DNA from: an uncultured Methanomassiliicoccales archaeon
GTDB taxonomy: Archaea; Thermoplasmatota; Thermoplasmata; SG8-5
Length of the DNA stretch: 39,535 nucleotides
Assembly: GCA_938004075.1 (NCBI GenBank)
Contig: CALKWP010000042.1
Span: forward strand, 1-39,535
Direction: 5' to 3'
Part shown: piece after piece, positions 8,691 to 15,713 of the stretch
How the letters are laid out: every line of letters starts with the position of its first letter
Position numbering within the stretch: the first letter of the stretch is position 1
Notes under the pieces: generated by a model
What the model was told of the DNA's origin: nothing
Databases searched by the model: none
Seen by the model: only the letters and a program-made list of their open reading frames with translations
Position numbers and translations under genes: made by a program

Positions 8691-10025
8691 TCATCTTTCC
8701 CAGGGCAGCCTTTTGTCCATATAGTTGGAAATTGCCTCGAGGATTTGGCCGTCTTCCGGTATTCCATCGAATACTTTCACGGAATCGATAAATGAGTTCA
8801 GGTTCTTGCCGGCATCTATGTCTTTTATGCTGGATTCCAGCAAAGAAACCGCCAGAGGATGCTTCCTTCTTGCGAAGACATGCCAGCATCCATCCTTGAT
8901 GAAAAGCGAGGACATCGCGTCCGGGCTGCTGCGCCATTTTGCCAGGAAGCTTTCGGAATTCTCCGAAACAGTGACAGGGGGCCCCCTGTGAAGCATTGCA
9001 GGTTTGAGTTCGCCTGACTCCAGTTCGGCAATTATGACAAGGACGTCCTTCATTGCGTGGCTGTCCATTCCCATGACTTTGAAATCGCCGGCCTCCAGAA
9101 GTTGGCCTATGTTCCTCTCGAATTTCTTCATCTGGGGATAGAGAATGTCGTCAATAAGGTCCGGCCGGGAAATAGTGAGGGCCATAATGTCACCTCTTCC
9201 CTTTATGTATCTCTTGGTCTCGCCGCTGCCAAGGATTTTGACTGGATGGGGGAAGAAGAATTTCAGCGTAGGGGATTCAAGGTATGCCCTTGCCGCCGCT
9301 ATGAACAATGCCAGGTTGTCAAGCGATACTGCAGAAGCAACGTTCCGATTCGGGTCAACCGGGTCAATGAAAGTGAGCGGGCCATCAAATTTCCTATCGG
9401 TTTTCTGGCCGATCTCCAGGCGGAGGTTGTTCCTCCATTTCGAGGCATTCTCCAGGAGAGTGTAGAATCCCCCGAATTTGATTATGAGTATCTCGCAAAG
9501 GTATCCGGAGAAACCCATGGTCCTGGCGTCCGCGCCATATGCACCGATTCCCTTCATGAATGCCTTCAGCAATCGAACGTCATCCGTCAATTCCGGGGCC
9601 AGGTTATTCTTCACGTATTCGGTATGGAACGGGGTCCGGTCCACGGCTGTCATTTTCTGGCTGGAATCGAGTATCCTGTATGCGGGAACGATGTCCGCTC
9701 TCAGGCCCATGAATTCGCCTTTGATGTAAGGATGCTCGGCGTAATGCTCGCGGCCCTCGATCGCCTCTTTGCCAATGGCCAGACCAACCTTCTCAAGCGT
9801 TTCCCTGGGCACTTTCGGGTCGAATAGCAGAAATATATCCGCATCCGGGTCCTTGAGATGCGTGTTTTTGGCAATGGAGCCCACAAGGTAAAGCGGGATG
9901 TCGTGGCCTTTCGCTGCTTTCGTGCCCTTAACCCTGGCTTCCAGCTTCGCGACGATATCGAGTATCTTGGACTGCTCTTCCGGGGTGGGCTTCACCCTTG
10001 CCAGCACCTGCTCTTCCAGATTCAT
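8691..10025 (-). CDS. cca: CCA-adding tRNA nucleotidyltransferase, archaeal class I
   Basis: It adds or repairs the 3'-terminal CCA of tRNA from CTP and ATP without a template. The 444-aa length is usual for the archaeal class. The catalytic head shows G49-S50 and the metal-binding D61-A-D63 in GSIAKNTHLKDPDADIFLLF, with the third carboxylate at D111 in GLRADIVPAY. The frame extends back to 10184, but that extension is Arg/Pro-rich and lies within nop5. ATG 10025 (MNLEEQVLAR) fits the family, and TTTTTAT at 10051-10057 lies 26-32 nt upstream, implying a leaderless message of its own. It sits behind nop5 on the same strand, so both genes serve stable-RNA maturation. Confidence 0.93.
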   Translation of the reverse strand: MNLEEQVLARVKPTPEEQSKILDIVAKLEARVKGTKAAKGHDIPLYLVGSIAKNTHLKDPDADIFLLFDPKVPRETLEKVGLAIGKEAIEGREHYAEHPYIKGEFMGLRADIVPAYRILDSSQKMTAVDRTPFHTEYVKNNLAPELTDDVRLLKAFMKGIGAYGADARTMGFSGYLCEILIIKFGGFYTLLENASKWRNNLRLEIGQKTDRKFDGPLTFIDPVDPNRNVASAVSLDNLALFIAAARAYLESPTLKFFFPHPVKILGSGETKRYIKGRGDIMALTISRPDLIDDILYPQMKKFERNIGQLLEAGDFKVMGMDSHAMKDVLVIIAELESGELKPAMLHRGPPVTVSENSESFLAKWRSSPDAMSSLFIKDGCWHVFARRKHPLAVSLLESSIKDIDAGKNLNSFIDSVKVFDGIPEDGQILEAISNYMDKRLPWER

Positions 10026-10071
10026 GCAATGGGCGCTAGGGGATGAGGGAATAAAAAGGTTTCCGAGGGCG

Positions 10072-11130
10072 TCATTTCCTGCCGTGGCGTTTGCCTTTGT
10101 GCCCCGGCCTGGGCTTGGGCTTTGGATTCTTCTTCCGAATATCCTCCACCCGCTTTGCCAGATCAGCCTCCAGCTCCGGGCCAATGAACTTCCCGCTGTG
10201 GCGGTCCATCTTGATGGCGATGCTGAGCTTGGCTGCCAGCGCGCGAGCGATCTTCCCTCTCTGCCATGGAGGGGAGCGGTGTATCAGCGGATGCTGGAAA
10301 ATGACGCCGTGCTTGGGCGGGCGGGCGTTGTCCTTCAAATGCTTGAACAGAGCTTTTTCTGCGCCAAGAAGCTGGATTGTGCTGGATGGAAGCTTCGAGA
10401 GACGGTCCAATCCGCCTGTGAGGGATATGAGGCGGGCGCCGACCAACGGTCCTGCAAGATGTGTCAGGTTCGGAGCGATCTCCCGCATCCTGACATCGAT
10501 GTATTTCTCGATATCGCTCTTCTCTCTCTCAAGCGACTGGATGGTCGCGGCCAATGATTTGACCGCTGCCTTGTCGGCATCCGACATCTCTGCACCAAGG
10601 GAGTCGACCCCATGGACTTTCCCGGAAGCCAGCATCGCTTCCCTGGAGCCGAGTTCAGCGATGAGCTCGATGTATTTTGACTCCGGTACCAGCGCTGTCA
10701 GCTCGGGAAAATTCAGTCCGTGCCATTCGTGCAACCTTTCTGACATCAGGTTGATTGTCTTTGTAAGGTCGTCAGTTGTCCTTATGGCCTGTAGAATGTG
10801 CTCGTCCGGCGTGGTGCTGGCCCTTACCTGGTCCCTGCCTTTGAGCTGCATCGCCTTGCCAAGGAGCCGCAGGTCGAATCCGAAGGATTCCGGCCTGATG
10901 TCGGGGCGGTCCGACTGTATGTACATGCCAATTGTGGACAGGCGTCGCTCGCAGACATCCAGGGCCTTGCCGGAGGCGAGCTCGATTTCCTCGGCGAGAA
11001 CATCGCCCGCGCCTATAACAGTTAAGCGGTTGGCTATCTCCGCAGGCTCCATGGGAAAAAGCTTGCTCTCGATGATGCTGCCATCATCCTCCATTATAAA
11101 GACGCCGAACCAGGTTGTCACCAGTTTCAT
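10072..11130 (-). CDS. nop5: C/D-box RNP core protein Nop5/Nop56
   Basis: This is the scaffold of archaeal box C/D ribonucleoproteins. It joins L7Ae-bound guide RNA to fibrillarin for 2'-O-methylation of rRNA and tRNA. The 352-aa protein has the N-terminal fibrillarin-binding region, a central coiled coil (SLEREKSDIEKYIDVRM) and the Nop domain with LLGAEKALFKHL, then PPKHGVIFQHPLIHRSP and RGKIARALAAKL. A basic tail (KPKPRPGHKGKRHGRK) follows. ATG 11130 (MKLVTTWFGVF) is chosen over 11142 because TTTTTAAG at 11153-11160 lies about 25 nt before it. Its fibrillarin gene, often adjacent in archaea, is not next to it here; cca follows instead. Confidence 0.93.
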   Translation of the reverse strand: MKLVTTWFGVFIMEDDGSIIESKLFPMEPAEIANRLTVIGAGDVLAEEIELASGKALDVCERRLSTIGMYIQSDRPDIRPESFGFDLRLLGKAMQLKGRDQVRASTTPDEHILQAIRTTDDLTKTINLMSERLHEWHGLNFPELTALVPESKYIELIAELGSREAMLASGKVHGVDSLGAEMSDADKAAVKSLAATIQSLEREKSDIEKYIDVRMREIAPNLTHLAGPLVGARLISLTGGLDRLSKLPSSTIQLLGAEKALFKHLKDNARPPKHGVIFQHPLIHRSPPWQRGKIARALAAKLSIAIKMDRHSGKFIGPELEADLAKRVEDIRKKNPKPKPRPGHKGKRHGRK

Positions 11131-11161
11131 GTTTGACCGCAATATTTGATGACTTAAAAAC

Positions 11162-12166
11162 CTATTGCAGCATTTCCGGTTTCAGCTCGCCGGGCTTGAG
11201 TATGCCTTTCTCTGTGATTATGCCGGTTACGTAACGAGCTGGCGTCATGTCGAACGCCGGGTTCCTGGCGGTTGCCTTTTCCGGGCAGATCAGGCCGCCA
11301 TTGACGATGCGGACCTCGTCCTGGTTCCGCTCCTCGATTGGGATGTCCATGCCGGATCTCAGGGAGAAGTCACACGTGCTCACCGGAGCGGCCGTGTAAA
11401 ATGGTATGCCGTTCTCCTTGGCCAGGACAGCTTTCTCGTATGTGCCTATCTTGTTGGCGAAATCGCCGTTGGAGGCGATTCTGTCAGCACCAACGATAAC
11501 GATGTCAACCTCGCCGCGCTGCATGAAGTGGCCTGCCGCGTTATCCGGGATGATGTCATGGGGTATCCCTTCCTGGACCAGTTCCCAGGATGTGAGCGCG
11601 GCGCCCTGCAGCCTCGGGCGGGTCTCGTCTGCAAACACATGGATGCGCTTGCCCGATTTATGGGCAGCACGGATTGGAGACAGCGCGGTCCCGTGGTCTA
11701 TGGTGGCCAGCGCGCCAGCGTTACAATGCGTGAGCACCCTGAATCCGTCCTTTATCAGATGGTTACCATGCTCGCCTATCAACCGGCACTTCTCGGTGAT
11801 CTCATCCGCATAATCCTGGGATGCGGACGCTAAATCTTTGCCTTGAGATGCGCTTTCCAGCATCCTGTCCACGGCAAAGAACAGGTCGAAAGCGGTCGGC
11901 CTTGTCCTTTTCAGGCGTGAAGCGGCCTCCTGAAGGTTCATGCCAGTTATCTGGGCAAGGGCCATGCCATACGCCCCGGCGGCGCCGATGCTGGGCGCGC
12001 CCCTGACTGTCATGTTCTCGATGAAAACGGCCGCTTCCTCCACCGTGCTGGCTTCCACTATTTCGAACCTGTGCGGAAGCATTCTCTGCTCAATCAATTT
12101 CAGCTTGCCATTCTCCATCCAGAGCGCCCGGATGTCCATGTCGCGGCCATCGTGTCTGACTTTCAT
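11162..12166 (-). CDS. mtnA: S-methyl-5-thioribose-1-phosphate isomerase
   Basis: It isomerises 5-methylthioribose-1-phosphate to the ribulose form in methionine salvage. The fold is shared with eIF2B subunits and archaeal ribose-1,5-bisphosphate isomerase. MtnA-type signatures are TVRGAPSIGAAGAYGMALA (53-71), the catalytic cysteine C148 in THCNAGALAT, ETRPRLQGAALTSWEL (181-196) and the catalytic aspartate D228 in GADRIASNGDFANKIGTY. The 334-aa length is normal. The RGAP and CNAG blocks favour MtnA over the ribose-bisphosphate isomerase paralogue, but the substrate is inferred. Its 3' end carries the TATA element of nop5. It diverges from the Cas4-like gene with a shared TATA palindrome between them. 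Confidence 0.9.
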   Translation of the reverse strand: MKVRHDGRDMDIRALWMENGKLKLIEQRMLPHRFEIVEASTVEEAAVFIENMTVRGAPSIGAAGAYGMALAQITGMNLQEAASRLKRTRPTAFDLFFAVDRMLESASQGKDLASASQDYADEITEKCRLIGEHGNHLIKDGFRVLTHCNAGALATIDHGTALSPIRAAHKSGKRIHVFADETRPRLQGAALTSWELVQEGIPHDIIPDNAAGHFMQRGEVDIVIVGADRIASNGDFANKIGTYEKAVLAKENGIPFYTAAPVSTCDFSLRSGMDIPIEERNQDEVRIVNGGLICPEKATARNPAFDMTPARYVTGIITEKGILKPGELKPEMLQ

Positions 12167-12218
12167 TTCACACCAGGGCCTTCAACCGGTTTGCTGTATT
12201 TCTGATTTTCCATGGAAA

Positions 12219-12228
12219 GATATATATC
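12219..12228. promoter_or_regulatory. Palindromic TATA element between mtnA and the Cas4-like gene
   Basis: GATATATATC reads the same on both strands. It lies 23-32 nt before ATG 12251, implying a leaderless rightward transcript. It is also the only good TATA sequence upstream of mtnA, about 53 nt from its start. A single TBP site serving both directions is plausible, but no experiment is implied. Confidence 0.55.
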
Positions 12229-12250
12229 GGGAAGTTGGAATGATGGAGAC

Positions 12251-13270
12251 ATGGTTGATTCGCCTACCTCTGCCAAGATTGACATCATTTCGGCCAGCGA
12301 GCTGGAGAAATACGGCTATTGCCCGCTTAGCTGGTGGCTGAGCCGGGAGAAAACTGCAGAGAACGCGCCGGAATTGGCCAGCGGCGAAAAGGCCCACGAG
12401 AGCGTCGCCCAAGACCTTGGAACCATTGTACAAGAGGAAGCGCAGGCCAAGATTTTTGAGAGCATAGTTCTGTGGTTCGCCATAGCTGCCAGCTTAATCT
12501 CGATAATAGGTGTTTCATTTCTGATTGAGGCAGGCGAGGACATCGGCCGGATAATGGGCGTCATTGCTCTGATTTGGATACTGGCCGCATGCTATTTCCT
12601 TTACAAGGCAGAGTCAATGCCCCAGGGACCAACCAACCTGAAGTATCAAAGGATAATACTTGTATTCGCCATAGTGGCCGCGGTCTTTGGGGTGAACGCC
12701 ATAACCCTGTTATCCGAGTTCTTCTCACCCGAGGTCGCCCAGATATTGCAGGCCATATCACTGCTTTGGCTGATTGCCGCCTGCTATTTTCTGTACCATT
12801 CCCTGAAAAGGTTCGAGCATGCGTTGTTCAAGAGAAAGAAGCACCACCTCAAACACCAGATAACCTATGTGGACACAAACGACAGGAAGCCGAAATTATT
12901 CGTATCCGAGAGGTTCGGGCTTTCAGGAAGGCCGGATTTTGTCCTGATGGTGGAGAACGAGCATATCCCGGTGGAGGTCAAAACCGGCAGGGTGCCGAAG
13001 GGCCCGCTGTTCTCTCACATCCTTCAGGTTGCGGCTTATTGCGTTCTGATAGAGGAGGATTTCGGAGTCCCGCCTTCTCACGGCATAATAAAATACGGCC
13101 AGACAGAGAACGAGATTGAATATGATTCGGCGCTCAGGGACATGGTCCTTTCCAAGCTGGATGAGATGCGGGAAATCAAGAAAACCGGTAATGCCCACAG
13201 GAACCACAACAAGCCCGGAAAATGCAGGAACTGCTCCCGAAGGGCGGCATGCCCGGAAAGACTGGCTTGA
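12251..13270 (+). CDS. Cas4/RecB-like PD-(D/E)XK nuclease with four inserted membrane helices
   Basis: The 339-aa protein carries the full active-site set of the Cas4/RecB nuclease family: H49 (GEKAHE), D229 (GRPD), E242-x-K244 (VEVKTG) and Q259...Y263 (QVAAY). Four cysteines are placed as in Cas4 iron-sulfur proteins: C24, then C325-x2-C328-x5-C334. Between H49 and D229 lies an unusual insertion of about 150 residues with four hydrophobic helices (about 72-92, 97-118, 134-155 and 165-182), so the nuclease should face the cytoplasm from the membrane. No CRISPR array or other cas gene is visible, so a role in adaptation is not supported. DNA repair or defence are possibilities. ATG 12251 is chosen over 12212 because the TATA palindrome ends 23 nt before it. 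Confidence 0.8.
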   Translation: MVDSPTSAKIDIISASELEKYGYCPLSWWLSREKTAENAPELASGEKAHESVAQDLGTIVQEEAQAKIFESIVLWFAIAASLISIIGVSFLIEAGEDIGRIMGVIALIWILAACYFLYKAESMPQGPTNLKYQRIILVFAIVAAVFGVNAITLLSEFFSPEVAQILQAISLLWLIAACYFLYHSLKRFEHALFKRKKHHLKHQITYVDTNDRKPKLFVSERFGLSGRPDFVLMVENEHIPVEVKTGRVPKGPLFSHILQVAAYCVLIEEDFGVPPSHGIIKYGQTENEIEYDSALRDMVLSKLDEMREIKKTGNAHRNHNKPGKCRNCSRRAACPERLA

Positions 13271-13351
13271 GATTGCACATGCAATGCAGTTTACGCGATT
13301 GTAAATTCGCAGGCATCAACATTATTAATCAGAAATCATTATCTATCAAAC

Positions 13352-14803
13352 ATGGAAGGACAGGCACCGTCCAACACGGACATACCGCCGCCCCCGCCGC
13401 CGCACTGGAATCCTCAGCAATGGCAGGCAGGGCCGCCGCAGCCGTACAACCCAGCCACCGAACTCGTCAGGACAGTTAAATCAATACTCTGGAGCGCGGG
13501 TTTCATATCGTTCCTTCTTGTTCTCATTCTGAGTTTCATCGTGGTCATGGCCATGACGCCCGAGATACAGCAGTGGATAAGCACGCCTGTGCCGTCCACC
13601 AGCGACCCCGCAACTCTGGTCCTTCCCCAGGAATACATATTCATCATCACTCCCTGGCCCATGCTGCTTTTCAGCATTGAAGGAACACTGTTCCAGGCAT
13701 GGCATCTGATGATATTCGGGATACTGTTCTGCTCTTTCGCGTACGCGAAATTCGATTTGATAAGGAGCTGGCTTTCGACAAAAGAGGGGGCAATCAAATC
13801 CCTCTCTGTTCCCGAGAAAGCCACGAGCAGTCTGGAAGGCGTCGCAAAATTGTTCATGGCCAGCATATCATTCAGTGTTCTGTATTTCATCTTTCTGAGC
13901 GCGATAGAGGTGGAGATGAACACGCCGGATTTCGAGTCGCTATCCAGAGCGGAGCTCATCTATGGATTGTTCGCCGCCTCGGTCTTCGAGGAGCTGGTAT
14001 CCAGAGTCCTGCTTGTCGGGGTGCCGCTGCTTTGCATTGGCCTCATCATGAAGTGGAAGAAGCCTTTCCACAAGTTGCTGGGCGGCGGGCTGGGATTGAC
14101 ACCATTGACTTTCGGCTTGATTGTTTTTTCTGCAGTAATGTTCGCGTTCGCGCATGTCGGCTCATGGGACTTCTGGAAAGTGCCGCAGGTGCTGGTCACC
14201 GGCCTCGCCCTGGGCTGGGCTTTTGTGAGATACGGGTTGCACGCGTCCATCCTGATACATTTCACAATCAACCTGAGCTCCTCCGCACTAGAGATATGGC
14301 CTAACAGCCTGCCACTAACAACAATTCTGGGATTGGCAATGCTGATATGGATGGCTTCCGGCGCCTACTTCCTTGTCCATTACGCCATAGAATTGACAAT
14401 GAAGCTTGCCCCCGGCCTGCGCCCGAGACCGGCGCCGGCCATGCCTTACATGCCACCGCCACCGCATTGGCAATACGCGTACCAGCAACCGCCACAGGGC
14501 CAATACAATCAACCACCTCAACCCCAGTATCCACCGCCGCCCCCGCCACCGCAATGGCAGAGCCAGGCAACAGTACCGCCACCGGCATGGGCTTACCAGC
14601 AACCGCCGCCTGCACCCGCGCCGCCACAGCAGGCACCCGCTCAACAACCAGGCATGGGAAAAGGCGGGTTCGTCTGCCCGAAATGCGGGCACACAAGCGC
14701 CAGTTATGATACAGGAAGGCTCACATGCATGAGGTGCGGCGGGGTGCAGTACCGGGATCAAAACCCACAGGATGTTGTTGAGAAAAAACAGGTTGAGTTC
14801 TAA
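13352..14803 (+). CDS. CPBP-family intramembrane protease with Pro/Gln-rich tail and zinc ribbon
   Basis: CPBP (Abi/Rce1-like) glutamic membrane proteases use three motifs, all present here: E213-E214-x3-R218, F264-x3-H268 and H303-x3-N307. At least six hydrophobic helices surround them. The N-terminus (1-40) is Pro/Gln-rich. After the last helix comes a Pro/Gln/Ala-rich region of about 75 residues, then a zinc ribbon (CPKC...CMRC, about 443-464). Tail and ribbon probably lie in the cytoplasm and may bind a partner. The 483-aa length is well above the ~250 aa of plain CPBP proteins because of these additions. The ATG at 13352 has an ATTATTAAT element 23-31 nt upstream (leaderless). The substrate is unknown. 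Confidence 0.85.
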   Translation: MEGQAPSNTDIPPPPPPHWNPQQWQAGPPQPYNPATELVRTVKSILWSAGFISFLLVLILSFIVVMAMTPEIQQWISTPVPSTSDPATLVLPQEYIFIITPWPMLLFSIEGTLFQAWHLMIFGILFCSFAYAKFDLIRSWLSTKEGAIKSLSVPEKATSSLEGVAKLFMASISFSVLYFIFLSAIEVEMNTPDFESLSRAELIYGLFAASVFEELVSRVLLVGVPLLCIGLIMKWKKPFHKLLGGGLGLTPLTFGLIVFSAVMFAFAHVGSWDFWKVPQVLVTGLALGWAFVRYGLHASILIHFTINLSSSALEIWPNSLPLTTILGLAMLIWMASGAYFLVHYAIELTMKLAPGLRPRPAPAMPYMPPPPHWQYAYQQPPQGQYNQPPQPQYPPPPPPPQWQSQATVPPPAWAYQQPPPAPAPPQQAPAQQPGMGKGGFVCPKCGHTSASYDTGRLTCMRCGGVQYRDQNPQDVVEKKQVEF

Positions 14804-14807
14804 ATTA

Positions 14808-14846
14808 CCAGCCCCTAAAAGGACTGGCGTTTATTGCCAGGGCTGG
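14808..14846 (+). terminator. Inverted repeats just after the CPBP gene
   Basis: CCAGCCC (14808-14814) pairs with GGGCTGG (14840-14846). Inside it, CTGGC (14824-14828) pairs with GCCAG (14836-14840). It begins five bases after the stop codon. No strong T-tract follows, so it may be a message 3' end or upstream structure of the RNA element at 14881. Confidence 0.4.
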
Positions 14847-14880
14847 AAGTTTATCATAGCAAGTTGCATGCCTGTTCATC

Positions 14881-15026
14881 GATGCACAGCGTGCTTTTAT
14901 CCCCTAGCCCTGCTTGTGAAGGCAGTGGAATGGGGCCGTACCCAACGCTAACAGTGGCCCACCATTTTGGAAGCTCTTGCACAGAAAGCTATATTTTCTA
15001 TCTTTTGTTGTATTATCATCGACGCT
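14881..15026 (+). ncRNA. Candidate structured RNA, copy B of a two-copy element
   Basis: This is the second copy of the element at 3834-3969. Hairpin 1 is CTGCTT/AGGCAG (14910-14915 with 14920-14925) around the same GTGA loop. Relative to copy A, one pair has flipped from G-C to C-G, one changed from G-C to U-G and one from U-G to U-A, so pairing is kept while sequence changes. Helix 2 (14929-14937 with 14956-14966) is unchanged except for a bulge base. The AGCT...AGCT hairpin (14972-14990) is identical. TTTATCAT at about 14849-14856 could act as a TATA box with a start near 14880, exactly where homology begins. It lies between the CPBP gene and a convergent small gene, as copy A lies between convergent genes. 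Confidence 0.7.
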
Positions 15027-15082
15027 CAACAATGGGTGCACGAATAATGAAAGAATAGCTCCAATGCCAGAGTTTCCAAACG

Positions 15083-15169
15083 GAGTCCCTTTGAGATTGG
15101 GGAGGACTCACACCCTGCTCTCACAGGCAGGGCTTTATTTGATTTATGCAATTGGTGTTTGTCAATTGC
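15083..15169. other. Cluster of three hairpins in the 14.8-15.3 kb spacer
   Basis: Three inverted repeats follow each other: GAGTCC (15083-15088) with GGACTC (15104-15109); CCCTGC (15113-15118) with GCAGGG (15127-15132), followed by CTTTATTT; and GCAATTG (15148-15154) with CAATTGC (15163-15169). The middle one with its T-run could end a rightward transcript such as element B. I see no protein gene in this spacer. Confidence 0.45.
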
Positions 15170-15188
15170 TGGGAAACTGCGAACAAAA

Positions 15189-15208
15189 CCCCGCCCTGCC
15201 AGGCGGGG
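15189..15208 (-). terminator. GC-rich hairpin with T-run on the minus strand
   Basis: CCCCGCC (15189-15195) pairs perfectly with GGCGGGG (15202-15208). Read leftward it is followed by TTTTGTTC. It could be a back-up terminator for the leftward 72-aa gene or a barrier between convergent transcripts. Confidence 0.5.
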
Positions 15209-15274
15209 CATGCTACAATATATAATTCAAATTAATATAAAATTATGTAATTTAAAATTTGAATATTAAAAATA

Positions 15275-15302
15275 GAAAAAAAGTGATGGGTTGTCCCATC
15301 AC
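15275..15302 (-). terminator. Strong intrinsic-type terminator of the 72-aa gene
   Basis: GTGATGGG (15283-15290) and CCCATCAC (15295-15302) form a perfect 8-bp stem with a TTGT loop. Read leftward it is followed by TTTTTTTCTATTTTT. The stem starts at the base next to the stop codon (15303-15305). Confidence 0.8.
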
Positions 15303-15521
15303 TTACTTCTTCATTATTTTCATCCAGCCGCCGCTCTCGTAGACCTGCAGCTTCCTTGCGACGAGGGTCTTCTTGAATTCATCCCAGTCGATTGTCTCGA
15401 GACGTGGGTTCTTTCCCTTCGTGAACTGGACACCCTTGGTTCCCTTCACGCGGCCTGGCTTCAGATTCTTCCTCTTGGCAATCTCTATTGCCTTGTCCAC
15501 ATTTATCGCTTCCATTACCAT
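15303..15521 (-). CDS. Small basic protein of unknown function (72 aa)
   Basis: I do not recognise this protein. It is Lys/Arg-rich (about one residue in four), with an N-terminal helix (VDKAIEIAKRKNLKPGRVKG), a basic central loop (KGVQFTKGKNPRLETIDW) and a C-terminal segment DEFKKTLVARKLQVYESGGW. There is no signal or membrane segment. Basic charge and size suggest nucleic-acid binding, which is inference only. Reality as a gene is well supported: a GGAGG Shine-Dalgarno six to seven bases before ATG 15521, a TTTAAATATA promoter element at 15596-15605, and a strong terminator directly after the stop. An in-frame ATG two codons later is an alternative start. Confidence 0.8.
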   Translation of the reverse strand: MVMEAINVDKAIEIAKRKNLKPGRVKGTKGVQFTKGKNPRLETIDWDEFKKTLVARKLQVYESGGWMKIMKK

Positions 15522-15605
15522 TGTCTTTCCTCCAATCTCTGTTTCTCCGACCTGGCTTTCGGCCAGATTGAAGCCAGACCTATATGGCTATGAGATATAT
15601 TTAAA
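15522..15605 (-). promoter_or_regulatory. Promoter and structured leader of the 72-aa gene
   Basis: TTTAAATATA (15596-15605) predicts a start near 15573 and a ~50-nt leader. Within it, CTGGC (15552-15556) can pair with GCCAG (15562-15566) or, alternatively, with GCCAG at 15573-15577. AGATTG (15565-15570) is complementary to CAATCT at 15533-15538, which abuts the GGAGG ribosome site. The competing helices could expose or hide the ribosome site. Confidence 0.45.
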
Positions 15606-15713
15606 TCTTTCGAATCACTGGCATTTTATTTATGTTTTAACATTTTATTAAATGAGAGTGCACCATTATGGTTGATTTTTATGTGACTGGCTTATCTCAA
15701 ACACATACAATTC

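Noticed and set aside
10091..11149. Long + strand open frame (352 codons) opposite nop5
   Set aside because: The product is Ser-rich with no motif, and the opposite strand encodes a clear Nop5 protein.
11162..12166. Ribose-1,5-bisphosphate isomerase or eIF2B subunit instead of MtnA
   Set aside because: The RGAP, CNAG and ETRPRLQGA blocks match MtnA best, although the substrate is not proven by sequence.
12251..13270. CRISPR association of the Cas4-like gene
   Set aside because: No direct-repeat array and no other cas gene is visible in the window. Cas4-like proteins also occur outside CRISPR loci.
3834..15026. The two homologous elements as a MITE or insertion sequence
   Set aside because: I see no terminal inverted repeats, target duplications or transposase. 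The internal pattern is compensatory rather than simply decayed.
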